Assembly: GCF_038396675.1 (NCBI RefSeq)
Contig: NC_088921.1
Span: forward strand, 22,305,001 to 22,369,000
Direction: 5' to 3'
Length of the DNA stretch: 64,000 nt
Source of the DNA: Hydra vulgaris
Taxonomy: Eukaryota > Cnidaria > Hydrozoa > Anthoathecata > Hydridae
Both the position numbers and the translations under genes were made by a program. Positions 1 through 30,434 of the stretch are shown here, in pieces (position 1 is the stretch's first letter; every line of letters starts with the position of its first letter). The notes beneath the pieces were generated by a model. That model was not told where the DNA came from. It saw nothing but the letters and a program-made list of their open reading frames with translations, and ran no database searches.

Positions 1-1
1 A

Positions 2-127
2 AATGAAACAACTTATAAACAATGGTTGAAAACTGATAGGTGCTCCCTAGAAACAATAGTTAATAACCCTGACCAGTTTTTAGCAGAGTTAACAAAAAAC
101 TTGTTTAAACTTCTAAAACATTATTAA
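2..127 (+). pseudogene. C-terminal end of an unrecognised ORF, cut by the window edge
   Basis: An open frame enters from the left edge and ends at a TAA at 125-127 (41 residues, ending LFKLLKHY). It contains the stretch KQWLKTDRCSLETIV. The style (a W, then TDR, then a helical tail) resembles the terminal part of repeat-encoded proteins, but I cannot name a family. It could also be the last exon of a host gene lying further left. Only the open frame and stop are seen. Confidence 0.3.
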
Positions 128-870
128 GTCAGCAAATCCCATACATACCGATATACTAAGCAGCTCAAAGACAACCTGAAAGCATAATATAATGTATTAT
201 ATAAATGGATTTTGCTAAAAAATTTCATTTGTCATTCAGGATAAAGTTATCTTATTTTTCACAACATCAGGCAACTCTTCATTCATTTGTCATATATATG
301 TGAGGTCTTCAAATGGAAACCTATTTTTAAAAAGCAAATGTTATTGTGTTATATGTGACAATCTGCTTTACTATACTGAGGCAATCTTTAGCAATGTTTC
401 AAATATCATATCAATTCTGATTGATGTGATTTAAATTTCTCTATTTATCTGAAATCATAATTAATTAGGTTATTTCTCTATTTATCTGAAAGCAAAACAG
501 CTGCTAATACATATAAAGTACTTGAATAAATAAATTAAAATATAAAAAAATGTTCCTGCTATCAATGGAGCTTGCTCATATCATTATAAAACAATGGAAT
601 GAGCAAAAGTCACTGAATATTGTCAAAATATTATGCTAAAGTCACTGAATATTTTAAAGGTGATTCTGTTTGAATTAGCTGTTTACAAAAAGCTGGCATA
701 TCCACTATAAGTATCCACTAACACCAGGTATTCAATGATATCAAGTTAGTGACATTATTGCAACATTACATGGATAAAATAGAAGTAAAACACTAGAGTG
801 TTTTACTCCTGTCTTATTATAAAAGATTAAATGAATTATCATATAATAATTTTTAGTTAATTATCAAATA
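128..870. other. AT-rich intergenic or intronic sequence
   Basis: No gene or element is recognisable. A short phrase (ttatttctctatttatctgaaa-like) occurs twice near 435-490, and a piece reading aaagtcactgaatatt is duplicated at about 607-650. If COMMD9 has exons left of the window, this is part of its last intron. Confidence 0.4.
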
Positions 871-875
871 TTTTT

Positions 876-1054
876 TTAATGTTAATTCACCTCCCTGAAA
901 CCGAGAAGACCACTACAGTCAAGGAGACTAATGTAGTTGTGGTTACAACCTGTAACTCCATAAGACAAACCTTGATGAACAAAGCCGCTGTGCGCAGAAA
1001 CAAGTTAGATGCAGTAATACCAGAGTTGTGGTGGGGATTGAACTCAAGTAAAAA
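876..1054 (-). mobile_element. tRNA-derived SINE, 5'-truncated copy
   Basis: The sequence shares blocks with the SINE copies at 8886-9186, 11860-11986, 18243-18412 and 55870-56113: the AATTCACC end, a GACCACTACAGTCAAGGAGACT-type block, and a GGGATTGAACTC block that is the reverse complement of a pol III B-box. The A-box part is missing. The tail side is at the left, so the element reads on the minus strand. The 61-codon frame across it has no independent support. Confidence 0.6.
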
Positions 1055-1364
1055 CCAAACCTAATAAAAGTTGTTTGTAACAAGTTTTGACTTTTTTCAT
1101 TAAGAATTTTTATTTATTTTTAATATAAAATCTTTTAATATCCCTTATATTATGGAGGTCTTTTAAAAAACTGCATTAAAAAAAACTGTATTGTTCAGCA
1201 TTATTTTAAAAAAATATCAAGTATTTTTTACATAAAATTTTGTAAATTATCTTTTTAAGTATAACATTTAAACAATAATGCAGGGTTCTCAATAGTTATT
1301 GCCCCTATATTTGTGCCCCTGTCCAGTAAAAAAATCTAAGATAACTAACTACCTTTAATTCTTT

Positions 1365-1648
<284 letters not shown>

Positions 1649-1671
1649 AAAACTGAAAATTATTTTTTAAG

Positions 1672-1806
1672 GTTGCTGATTATGGAAACAGTAATGAAGA
1701 AAAAGTGCAAGTGAAAACTGTTCAACTCTCTAAGCAAACACTTGACACTATGTTAGATGGACTAGGAAAGATAAGAGATCAACTAAATTCAGTGGTGTCA
1801 AAATAA
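1672..1806 (+). CDS. COMMD9: COMMD9 homologue, terminal exon (COMM domain C-terminus)
   Basis: After the acceptor at 1670-1671 the exon reads 44 codons ending SVVSK and a TAA at 1804-1806. It contains [20 protein letters not shown], which matches the human COMMD9 C-terminus nearly residue for residue ([20 protein letters not shown]). COMMD9 is a subunit of the COMMD/CCC (Commander) complex, which works with retriever in endosomal recycling of membrane proteins. This exon holds only the last strand and the helix of the COMM domain. I found no earlier exons in the 1.67 kb upstream, so the rest of the gene lies left of the window. An AATAAA overlaps the stop codon (1802-1807). The next gene, RABGEF1, also acts on endosomes and has the same orientation, but nothing shows co-transcription. 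Confidence 0.88.
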   Translation, partial: VADYGNSNEEKVQVKTVQLSKQTLDTMLDGLGKIRDQLNSVVSK

Positions 1807-2570
1807 AAATTTGTTATAGAAAATGTTAAATACTTTATTTTTATCTAATTTTTTTGATATATGTGAAACAGTCTTACTGTTTATTTACATTGCATTCTAT
1901 TTCATGTCATTATTGATAAAAAATATTTTATAATCATATAAAACAAATGAATTTTAAACATTAAATTTTTGTTTTAAATTTTTTAATAATGCTAAACAAT
2001 TTTACAAGATTTTATTAAACATTAAATTTGCTTTAAAATAGGGAGCTGTGAAGGTTTCAGTGCATGAGTGAGTTAGGGAGATCAAGCACAAGAGTTTCTG
2101 CTACATCAACTGAGGGTTTGGGTTGGGGCAGTAATAAGTTTTTTTTCATTTTTTAAAAATCAGTTAAATTATAAATATTAAAAAGTAATACATAAATTTT
2201 AAAGAAAAAAAAAGAAAATAATCATTTGAGAATAAATTTTATCAAAACTCAAAAGGTTTTTTAATAGGCTAGGCACAATAAAAAAAATTTATTCTGCAAT
2301 ACATAACCTGCAAATCATAACCTGCGATACCTAAAGCAATTTTTAACATAAATATTTACATCATTGGTAATAAATTTGAGCTAGCTTATGTTAAATCCAT
2401 TTGATTGTAATTATTTAGAAAACAGTTTTTTAAATTTTATTATGAAATTTATAACGAAAAAAAACATTATAATGAAATAGTAAAATAAAAAACGTTATAA
2501 TGAAATAGTATATACATAAAAGTTTAGAGATGATCTGTTTGTCCAACAACACAAAGAGATGAGCGTTTAT
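1807..2570. other. Intergenic, no feature recognised
   Basis: AT-rich sequence downstream of COMMD9. A short imperfect repeat (aaaaacattataatgaaatagta and neighbour) occurs at 2460-2510. No coding or mobile-element signal is seen. Confidence 0.4.
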
Positions 2571-2574
2571 TAAT

Positions 2575-2928
2575 TTGCTTAATGAAATATGTCAGAAAAT
2601 TATTATCCACAGCCATAAATTTAACAATATATCTGAAATTAATGTGAGTGCAAGAACTTTTCAAATAGTTTTTTCAAAAAACAGTTATGTGATACAGTTG
2701 GTGATCTTGATGCAAGAAAACAAGACTCAAAACATAAAAAGGATAGCCTGGTGCAATCAATGTAAAAATTGGTCTGATAGCATCTGGCAAAATGTTATAT
2801 TCTCTAATAAAATGAACATTGAGGTAGATATGCAAAAATATTTGTACCATGCTCCATGCAATTATCTCAGCCAACCAAGTAAAGTAGTGGCAACATATTT
2901 TAGAACGAATTATGCTAGACTGCTATAG
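2575..2928 (+). pseudogene. Tc1-like transposase fragment
   Basis: A 117-codon frame. Its middle reads RIAWCNQCKNWSDSIWQNVI followed by FSNKMNIEV and a YLYHAP tail. This fits the Tc1-family block around the second half of the catalytic core (R..WC..H..W....W..VIFSDE...E), but the catalytic Asp of the expected SDE is Asn here (SNK). The frame starts within non-homologous sequence and ends shortly after the block, so it is a dead internal fragment. No terminal inverted repeats were found. Confidence 0.6.
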
Positions 2929-2929
2929 A

Positions 2930-3900
2930 TTATTTAAATATTAATTTAATGCTGATAGATATATTGATATTTTTGCTGATTTTCTTTTCTCAAATGGTAT
3001 ATAAAAGAAAACCTATCAAGTTTCAACAATGTCTTGACATTGACTTGGATTTATTTTAAAAAGTCTTAGATTTTCTGAAAGAAACCAAAATAACTATGGT
3101 TTTTTGGTTTATATTCCGTTTTTTAAATGAAGCTATAATCAGTTAAGTTTTTAATTTAAAGATAAGCCATGCGTATTTTACATGAGTAAGTTATTTAGAT
3201 TGATATATTTTGAGTAAAAAAGGTTTAAACAATTTCTGACAAAGTATTGACCAATAATGGTATCCCCTTTACAACATATGTCCTTGTTGTTCCTCCTGTT
3301 GAACAATACCTGCTGTTTTGAAGAAGTTAAGATAATGTTTGTCTTACTTATGTTTCAGACATTGAAATCCACTTACTCGAATAGCGTTAGCTGACTTGTG
3401 TCTACAACTCATCCTTTGTAACAAGTAGTCTCCATAGATTGTTTCTGAATAGAGATAATTGTTCCTTATATATCTTAAATTTATCTTGATTTCTTGATCA
3501 TTATTTTCTTTTTTTAAAAGCATTATGAACAATAATATTGGTTCTAAACTGTTAATTGATGTCAGGGACTCAGTTATATCATATTAGCATGAAGGTTATC
3601 TTTACCATTGTTCAATGTTTTCAACCTTTTTATATATCTGTTAATATAATGGTGATTAGATGAGAAAATATTTTTAAGCATTGAATATATAATTATGTTT
3701 TACTTAAATTAATAAAAAAATAATGTACTATTTATTTTTCAAATTATTATAATTTTTAGTTGATGTTTTATCAACAAAAAAAAGTGAGGTCTAATATATG
3801 GGAAATAATATATATAATACTTTAATTTTTATAAAAAATCAAGATAAAAAATATATAGATAGACCCAATTGGTCTATCTAAATATTTATTTCTATTTAAT
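2930..3900. other. Intergenic, no feature recognised
   Basis: AT-rich sequence. A small hairpin at about 3856-3880 (agacccaattggtctatct) is a short palindrome. No gene or element could be identified. Confidence 0.4.
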
Positions 3901-3916
3901 AGTTATATGATATCTA

Positions 3917-5335
3917 TTTAACAAGTGGAGTACTGCAGGGATCTATTCTGGGACTACTATTGTTTGTTTTATTTATAAATGATTTGCCTAAATGTCTTAC
4001 ATCAGCAAAAATGATATTATATGCAGATAATGCCATCATATACTATAATCATAAACATCTCAAGACTATTCAAGAGTATCTAATATTGGAATTAAACAGT
4101 ATAGTAAAGTACCTTAATAATAATGAACTAATAATTAATCTGAATGTGGGAAAAATGGAAGAAATGCTATTTGTATCTGCAAAAAAAATGTAACAAGAAT
4201 ATAGTTTATTTAAGTTATAAACAAGAAATAATTAACTTTGTGAAATCATATAAATACCTATGATGTCATTTTTAGGATAGTTATAGAAAAGCCTGTGGTT
4301 GTTTAAAATTGCTGAGTAAATTAAAGATCTTCCTTCCTGCAAAGGCAGCTCTCCAGATTTATTAACAAATTATTGTTCCAATATTAACATACAATTCCAA
4401 CATCAACCTTAATTTTACAGCAACGCACAAAGCCAAACTAAGTTCATTTGACAGAAGAGCAAAAGATTTAATAGGTAGCTATCACAATCTTAAGGAAAAT
4501 GAGAAAATTGTAAAAAGATACTTATTCTTTTTTGTAAAAAAGTTTTAAATAATGAACTTTATGAAAATTTTACTAATCACTTCGAAACCATTAAACATAA
4601 GAAATGTACCAGACAAGGAATATTGTTGAGACTTCCGAAAATAAAACTTTAAGTTGACAAAAAATGACATCAAACTCTTTTTACTTTGCAGGCGCAAAAC
4701 TTTTTAACAAGTTTTTTTACCTTTTTACCTTTGGATATTAGAACAAGTTACCTTTACCTTTTTACCTTCGAATATTAGAACAAGTTACCTTTTTACCTTT
4801 TTACCTTTGGATATTAGAACAAGTTACCTTTACCTTTTTACCTTGGATATTTACCCTGGATATTAGAACTAGTTACCTTTACCTTTTTACCTTTGGATAT
4901 TAGAACAAGTTACCTTTTTACCTTTTTACCTTTGGATATTAGAACAAGTTACCTTTACCTTTTTACCTTTGGATATTAGAACGGGTTACCTTTACCTTTT
5001 TACCTTTGGATATTAGAACAAGTTATCTTTTTACCTTTTTACCTTTGGATATTAGAACAAGTTACCTTTTTACCTTTTTACCTTTGGATATTAGAACAAG
5101 TTACCTTTACCTTTTTACCTTTGGATATTAGAACAAGTTATCTTTTTACCTTTTTACCTTTGGATATTAGAACAAGTTACCTTTTTACCTTTTTACCTTT
5201 GGATATTAGAACAAGTTACCTTTACCTTTTTACCTTTGGATATTAGAACAAGCTACCTTTACCTTTTTACCTTTGGATATTAGAAATATGGCAGAACTAA
5301 CATTATTTAAAAAAAAGCTAAACAACCACTTTTTT
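3917..5335 (+). mobile_element. Non-LTR retrotransposon (LINE) reverse transcriptase, 3' part, decayed
   Basis: The frame from about 3919 reads GVLQGSILGLLLFVLFINDL, the conserved RT block before the catalytic loop. The loop is YADN (4019-4030) instead of YADD, so the catalytic second Asp is lost. The thumb region continues with frameshifts (LPAKAALQIY, then PILTYNSNINL near 4380) and DRRAKDLIG near 4450. The C-terminal part begins with GAK/FN and LPLDIR-like sequence at about 4690-4740, is interrupted by a minisatellite, and resumes at 5267 as LDIRNMAELTLFKKKLNNHF. A 5'-truncated, inactive copy; the clade (Jockey/CR1-like) is not settled. Confidence 0.75.
4706..5285 (+). repeat. Minisatellite of 37/39-bp units built from the LINE C-terminal coding segment
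   Basis: About 15 units alternate between two lengths: 37 bp (gttacctttacc...) and 39 bp (an extra TT), each ending tttggatattagaacaa. The repeated motif encodes LPLDIRTSYL in the LINE reading direction, and the normal LINE sequence continues after the array, so the array arose by expansion inside the ORF. The 37-bp units change the reading frame. Confidence 0.85.
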
Positions 5336-5340
5336 TTTAA

Positions 5341-5532
5341 GCAGCATTGACGTTTGACATTGACAGCATTGACGTTTGATGTTTGACATTGACAACACTG
5401 ACGTTTGACATTGACAGCATTGACGTTTAACATTGACAACATTGACGTTTGACATTTGACATTGACATTTGACAGCATTGACGTTTGACATTGACAGCAT
5501 TGACATTTGACATTTGACATTGACAGCATTGA
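5341..5532. repeat. Minisatellite of cattgacgtttga-type units
   Basis: Repeated permutations of cattgacgtttgacattgac with variable spacers (about 12-24 bp period) directly follow the LINE 3' coding end. Two overlapping minus-strand frames through it (MSMLSMSNVKCQ...) are products of the repeat, not genes. Confidence 0.85.
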
Positions 5533-5799
5533 CACTTTACTAATTTTAATACTTTTTATGCTTTTTGTTATTTTTGATTTCTTTTTTAAGTTTTAGTTTT
5601 TAAACAGGACACATGTTGATAACAGGTTTTATAACTGAAAGTGTATATCCTGTATATATATCATTTTAATAAATAAATATATACTTATAATTAATTATTG
5701 TTTTGAAATTTTCATTGTTTTTAAAATTGTAATTGCTTATAGCAAATATTCATAATTTTTTATAATTCCTAATATAAGAAAAACTAATAATACCAGTAA

Positions 5800-25255
<19,456 letters not shown>

Positions 25256-25258
25256 AAG

Positions 25259-25264
25259 AATAAA
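25259..25264 (+). promoter_or_regulatory. Candidate poly(A) signal of RABGEF1
   Basis: AATAAA starts four bases after the stop codon, implying a very short 3' UTR if used. T/GT-rich sequence follows at 25270-25280 and again around 25370-25400. Confidence 0.4.
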
Positions 25265-25556
25265 AAAAATTTATGTTATTGTCGGATTAAGGTTACACCA
25301 TTAAAAGGAATTTGTTACAGTTCATGACTTTTCTCAATCAAAAACATTTTTCAAATTAAAAACAGTTTATATTATATTTTTTTATTGTGTTTTGTTGCTT
25401 TATATAAATGCTTCAGTTACGCTTTAAGTTATGATGTTGAATGAAACTTGAATTACTTTTTTTAAACATCAAATATGTAAAAAAAAAATGGTAGTAATTT
25501 AAGGCGAAAATTTAATTTTAAAACAAGAAGTTGTAGATATTAAAACTGCTATCTTT

Positions 25557-26675
25557 TCAAAATGAAAACGAAAGAGCTAATAAAGAACTGAACGAATTTA
25601 AAGAACATCATAAATGCAAAAAAATGTAAATAAAAAACATAAACAGAACAAAAAAGAAAACGAAAAACCTTTACGTAATGAAGAAATATGAGACAAACTA
25701 ACAGAAATGGAAGACAGAAGCAGAAGAAATAATATACGATTTGATGGTTTTGAAGAGAAGGAAAATGAAACCTGGGAGCAAAGCGAACTTAATGTTAAAG
25801 TTTTTATATATGAAAAGCTTGGCATACTAAGCGAAGTTTGTATTGAGAGGGCGCACAGAACAGGAATGCTGGAACAGAAAACAAAGAACTGTTATTGCAA
25901 AAATTTTAAATTACCAAGACAAAGAAAATGTAAAAGAAATACCTGACTACTCAAATTATGGAACGAGAAAATATTTTTAAATAAAGTTTTTGGCTGAAAA
26001 GGAAAACTCCTTTTTGCCAAAGTTAAAGATATTCGAGCGACCAGTAAGTATGCTAAAGTTGTATACAATAAAAAAATTACACGGAAATGTTAAAAGAATT
26101 TTACTTTTTATTCCTGGATTACACCCGGTGTGAAAAAGATATCCAGATGACACAAGACGTGTTTAAAACGTCTAAAGTACGTACTAATACGTATTTCATA
26201 CGTTTTAATTGCGTCTTTTATTTTTAGCTAGCTAATAGTTAGCTATTTTCTAGCTAGTTCCTAGCTCATTTCCCACCGGGAAAATAACTAAAATGGATTC
26301 AAACGAATCTAATGATTTTGGATCTAATTTAATTTATTTTAAACGAATCTTTTTTTACTGGACAAAAATAATGATACTGACCTAAATAGTTTAAATGAAG
26401 CTGGCGCTCTAAAAAAATGCAATTATTTGTAAACCCAAGAATTAAAGGAGTTTCTTAAACCTAATGAATTTAATGTAATTCATATAAATATTGTTTAATA
26501 TAAGTATTTTTAAAAAAAACTTTGAAAATTTCCGTCATTTAATTCAACATTTTAGCGTAATTTGTTTAACTGAAACATGGTGTGATTCTGATGACGTTTG
26601 TTTTATCTCCAATTTTAACTTACAAGGATATAGTTGATTCTCACTAGCGCGAAAAACCAATAAGTGTGGTGGCGC
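25557..26675 (+). mobile_element. LINE 5' part: ORF1 remnant and start of the endonuclease ORF
   Basis: 25700-25946 reads EMEDRSRRNNIRFDGFEEKE, then VFIYEKLGI and IERAHRTG. This is the ORF1 (L1-type RNA-binding) block RSRRNNLRFDG...ERAHRTG found in many animal LINEs. After a MITE insertion, a second frame from 26293 carries EFNVIHINI and HFSVICLTETWCDSD, the N-terminal motif of the apurinic-like endonuclease (ICLTETW). The copy stops at about 26675, where a Transib-like end begins. Multiple stops; inactive. Confidence 0.7.
26124..26280. mobile_element. 157-bp MITE inserted in the LINE
   Basis: Ends cccggtgtgaaa and tttcccaccggg are inverted repeats (11/12). The interior is full of acgt palindromes (gacgtgtttaaaacgtc, tacgtacta, atacgt) and agctagct. 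It separates the LINE ORF1 and ORF2 parts. Confidence 0.7.
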
Positions 26676-27735
26676 ACAGTGGATCAGATCTCAAAAAAGC
26701 TGATCAAAAAGAGAAATAAAGTATCGACACGTTAATTTTGGACTATCAGGTTGGCTTCAGTGATGTTGGGACTAATTAATGCCGGCTGCGCAGAAGATCA
26801 GCTGTTCATCCTTTGTCTGTCGCGCTTGCAACCGTCAAAGCTTAAAAGTTGTCTTTTCTTCAGAGATAAATATTTTTATTGTGTGCACGTGAAACAAATA
26901 TTTTCAATATGGAGTTTGTCAAGAGCTATGTAGTAATTAAAAAACAAAAATATTGTTATTAAGTTTTAATTATAAATGTTTTTTTTTTTAATTAACTTGA
27001 TACAGAAAAATGTTTTATAAAATGGTAAAATTTACGTTAAAAATAGAGATAAATTACGAATTCCACTAATTATTTAGTTATGAACTACATTTGTACAATT
27101 TTAGTTATAATCGTTGTCTAGAAGCATTATAAAGAATATTAAAAGTAGAAAAGGACGGGAATAATGCTTTCTCCTACACAGTCAGTTGATTATATTAGAA
27201 AAAGACAGTGATCGCCACACACACCGCAACACAGTGATAACCATTTTCCAATCTTCAAGAAATAATTGCGTTCCTTTTTTTTTTTTCTTGTTTTATATTT
27301 AATATTAAGAAATATTTTTCATTAAAAAAAAGTTACTAACTTCATAATTAAATTAAGAAAAATTTAAATATAAATCAAAACATAAACAGTGTACATACTC
27401 TGTGCGGATGTTTTTTAACGCTTTTAAAATCTGCCAGATAACTTCCAAGCAATTTAATAGCATTGATAAAGTTTTGCAAAGACCGGTAACCACCGATTAT
27501 CTACAGTACGGACTGTCAACCCTACACGTCTGGATTCGATGTTTTAAATGCTGTATTCATTTAGGATACATTAAAAAAAAATGGCGCGTAAAGAAGAAAA
27601 TAAGAAAAAGCAGCAATGAAAGCTAACATCCAAAAAGCTTTCAAACAAAAAATTTTAGTAGACATGCCAAAGCAAGGGTTGGGAAGCTCGAACGACATTA
27701 TTTCTTCGGCCATTTACCCGTTGGTCAACTGTCCG
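26675..27735 (+). mobile_element. Transib/RAG1-like transposon fragment, 5' terminus and ORF piece
   Basis: The left end reads CACAGTGGATCAGATC after a GC-rich flank (gtggcg). CACAGTG is the heptamer shared by RAG recombination signals and is close to Transib termini. About 800 bases inward, 27440-27550 reads VTTDYLQYGLSTLHVWIRCF and a later piece (27615-27680) reads KAFKQKILVDMPKQGLGSSND. I recognise this as the region before the GNTARRFF-type motif in Transib-like proteins, but that link is from memory. Frames are broken by stops. Confidence 0.5.
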
Positions 27736-27739
27736 AGGA

Positions 27740-28140
27740 TGGTCAAGATTCAACCAATTAGTTAATAAGCAATATCGTTTGCGTTTTTCTCAAAAGTTTA
27801 AAAAAAAAAAAAAAGAGCAATTGTCTCTTATTCATAGGGGGCACAATAGCCATTTAGATGATGCCAATCTGGCGTACGATACCTTTTTTTTTTAATTTTC
27901 TTTGATATATATGATGTTAACTTTGTACTTTCATATATGTGATGTTAACTAATGTACATTAAATTCCTAAAACTAAAAACTGATTAAAGTAAACCTATAT
28001 ATAAAATATACGCCAAGCAATTTGAAAAAGCCTTAAAAAATTTTTACAATGATTTACTTGAAAAATATAGATTAAATTCTAAGCACGCTCGGGAAGTTAT
28101 GATTAAATAAAACCATTAAAATAAATAATAAAGAGCATGA
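27740..28140. other. AT-rich spacer
   Basis: No coding or repeat-family signal is recognised. tttcatatatgtgatgttaact is nearly duplicated at 27905-27950. Confidence 0.4.
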
Positions 28141-28151
28141 CGCAATAAGCA

Positions 28152-29148
28152 TTAGGGTGTCCCAAAAAATGATGAAACTTTGAAAATCAAGAGACTATAC
28201 CCTCCAAACTATGTGATTTAGTCTATAAAGATAGAATATACAAAAAATTTTGATCTAAAGTTAGCAACTTTGCTAGATGTATATATAAATTCAGAGAGAT
28301 TTATACTTTTTTTACAGTTTTATGCGCATATTACTAAAACAATTTTCCTTCAATAAATATAAAAAACCCCAACTTACTAATTTATTTCGCAGAATAACCG
28401 TTACAGTGAGAAAAAATGAATCACAATGTTAAAAACTTTTTTTTCAAATTAAATGTATTTGAAAATAGTTATAAAGTAAAGGTTTTGTGAGTTAACCTTC
28501 TGGCATTTTGGCTTGTAACTTTTTTCTATGATCTTTTGCAACAAGCATTATATTTTGCCTTCGATCATCATTTGAAGATGCCTTCACAAAGTCTTTTATA
28601 AACTTGATGTTTCGTTTTGCGCAGTCGTTAGTAGTAGAGAGATATTTAACAAATAAACATAACTTACGAAAAGTTTCAGTATCATCCCAAGATTTTACTC
28701 CACCGTAAACCCATTGTTCAACTTTCCTTTTTAAAATTCCAATAACTTTAAAAAGATACCAAGACTCTGGACCAACCAGAGGAGATATTCTTGATTCCGA
28801 AACAACACTCTGGACCAACCAGAGTGTTGTTTCGAAATCAAGAACTGGAATATTTTGAGGATAAATACTTAACATTTTATTTCATAATTTTGGCCCTCTA
28901 GGAGAAATTGAATCTAATGTAACTATTTGAGAATCAAGTTAGATATCTGTTCTGATTTATTTTGAATTGCCGGTAAAATATTTTTGAAGATGTGTTTTAT
29001 TAATTTTGAACATAAATATAAGAAGATGATGGATATTTATTTCATAGACATTTGTAATAGACTTAACAAAATATTGCTTGGGCATACAAGCATTATTTAT
29101 TAAGTCTTTTACAAAAACGACCCACCTTGGAAATAATTCTGATTGCAT
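28152..29148 (-). mobile_element. Unclassified DNA transposon remnant
   Basis: The plus-strand left edge GGGTGTCCCAAAAAATG follows a TA and matches the fragment end at 23812. The minus-strand frame 28875-28492 (127 codons) contains ESWYLFKVIGI, KSWDDTETFRKLCLFVK and NDCAKRNIKFIKDFV. The NDxAxRxIxxxxxF phrase is typical of the C-terminal part of a widespread invertebrate repeat protein that I cannot assign to a superfamily. The frame 29148-28957 (MQSELFPRWVVFVKDLI) probably belongs upstream of it. Confidence 0.5.
28788..28844. repeat. 26-bp inverted repeat (25/26), 5-nt loop, in the transposase frame
   Basis: Left arm 28788-28813, right arm 28819-28844, loop accaa. The core actctggaccaaccagag also occurs in direct orientation at 28764-28781, so the hairpin contains a tandem copy as well. 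Confidence 0.93.
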
Positions 29149-29149
29149 G

Positions 29150-29620
29150 CTTTTGTTTATTAAATAGTTTGTTTTTTTTAATTTTTTTATTTTGTTGCAC
29201 CATGCATTGTTTGCTTAATTAAGATGGCAATGAGAAATATAAAAGATTATTTTTCGTATTTTATATATTTAAGTCAAAGTAAGGGAAAAACAAGTCTGAT
29301 TGCTCCGTAGTATGATAAACAGATTTAATTTGTTTCCAATGAGGACGGTAGACATGTCATCATTTTTAAAGTAGAAATGCATATAATTTTTGCTGTACTT
29401 TGAAGAACTTAAATGCTGATTTTCTAAATTTAGGTTATTAGGAAATCTGTTGTTATAGTTTCTGAGCAGTTGATAGATTCGGTATAGCCAGATATTAGAA
29501 CAAACGCACTATAGTTAACGGTTAACAAAAACCAACTCTAGATTTTATAGAAGCTGTGGATATTGATTAAAATTGAATAATGCCCATGTTTACATTTGAG
29601 ATAATATATTAGAGATGTAA
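29150..29620. other. Intergenic, nothing recognised
   Basis: AT-rich sequence without long frames or repeats. Confidence 0.4.
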
Positions 29621-29621
29621 A

Positions 29622-29800
29622 GAACAATGGTTTTACCGAATACCATATGCCAACTATTCGGCTAGGCGTTCGGCCGAAATATCGAATATTATTTGGCTGC
29701 CGAAAATACGGCGACTCAGCTGTTTTAAAGGTTCTGACTAACTAAATTGGCGTTAACTACGATGTGGGCGTACGATACGGGCTTTTTTATTTGTGACTAT
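29622..29800. mobile_element. Possible hAT-type MITE remnant
   Basis: A stretch rich in CCGAATA/TATTCGG inverted motifs (attcggctaggcgttcggcc, atcgaatatt), beginning after attagagatgtaaag. Such ends are common in hAT MITEs, but I cannot define both termini. Confidence 0.3.
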
Positions 29801-29869
29801 GCAGTGTAATAGTATAAGTTATTTGTTAACTGTTACATTAAATTGTTTTAAATATAACTGTGACTTTTA

Positions 29870-30153
29870 ACCCAGCAAACATTATTTTAGTGGATTTGCA
29901 GTGGACCAATATAGGCATTTTTAGCGGCTCGTTGTTGTTTCGCTCATCGGTTACTTAGTGGACCATTAGTTGCAGCCGCTCTAAATGGCAAACAGATATT
30001 TTTCCAACATGTTAATAGTGACTAGTTATCAGTTCGCCACTTTTGGCCTCTAATTGTCCATAAAGTAACCAATGAGCAAAACTATAACGGTTAGCTCAAA
30101 ATGTCTATATAGGTCCACTGTAATTCCGCTGTAGACTATATATTCTGCTGGGT
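29870..30153. mobile_element. Fold-back MITE, copy 1
   Basis: Begins acccagcaaacattatttta and ends ctgctgggta. Internal inverted segments such as tcatcggttacttagtggac and its complement around 30055-30080 make most of it self-complementary. Confidence 0.75.
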
Positions 30154-30156
30154 AAC

Positions 30157-30432
30157 TACCCAGCAAGCATTGTTTTAGTGTACCTCTATAAGCATTTTTT
30201 AGCGGTTCATTGGAGTTTTGCTCATCGGTTACTTAATGGACAACTATTAGCAGCTGCCAAAAGTGGATTGCTGATGAGTCACTATTAACATGTTGAAAAA
30301 TTGGCGGCTTGTTATTTATAGCGGCTGCCACTAATGGTCCACTAAGTAACCGATGAGCAAAACTCCCATGAGCCATTTAAAAATAGCAATATTGGTCCAC
30401 TTCAAATTTACTAAAACAATGTTGGCAGGGTA
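30157..30432. mobile_element. Fold-back MITE, copy 2
   Basis: Begins acccagcaagcattgtttta and ends aaaacaatgttggcagggta. It has the same internal modules as copy 1 (gagttttgctcatcggttac and its complement near 30340-30365). Only three or four bases separate the two copies. Confidence 0.78.
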
Positions 30433-30434
30433 TA

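Noticed and set aside
879..1064. 61-codon ORF starting MLIHLPETEKTTTV
   Set aside because: Lies across a SINE copy; the same DNA recurs elsewhere without the frame.
4706..5532. Regularly repeated units that could be mistaken for a CRISPR array (also 35340-35692)
   Set aside because: Units are directly contiguous without unique spacers, there are no cas genes, and the DNA is from an animal genome.
5785..5799. Spliced-leader trans-splice acceptor just before the RABGEF1 start (ataccag then taaATG)
   Set aside because: Hydra does use spliced leaders, but any AG in this context would fit; there is no transcript evidence.
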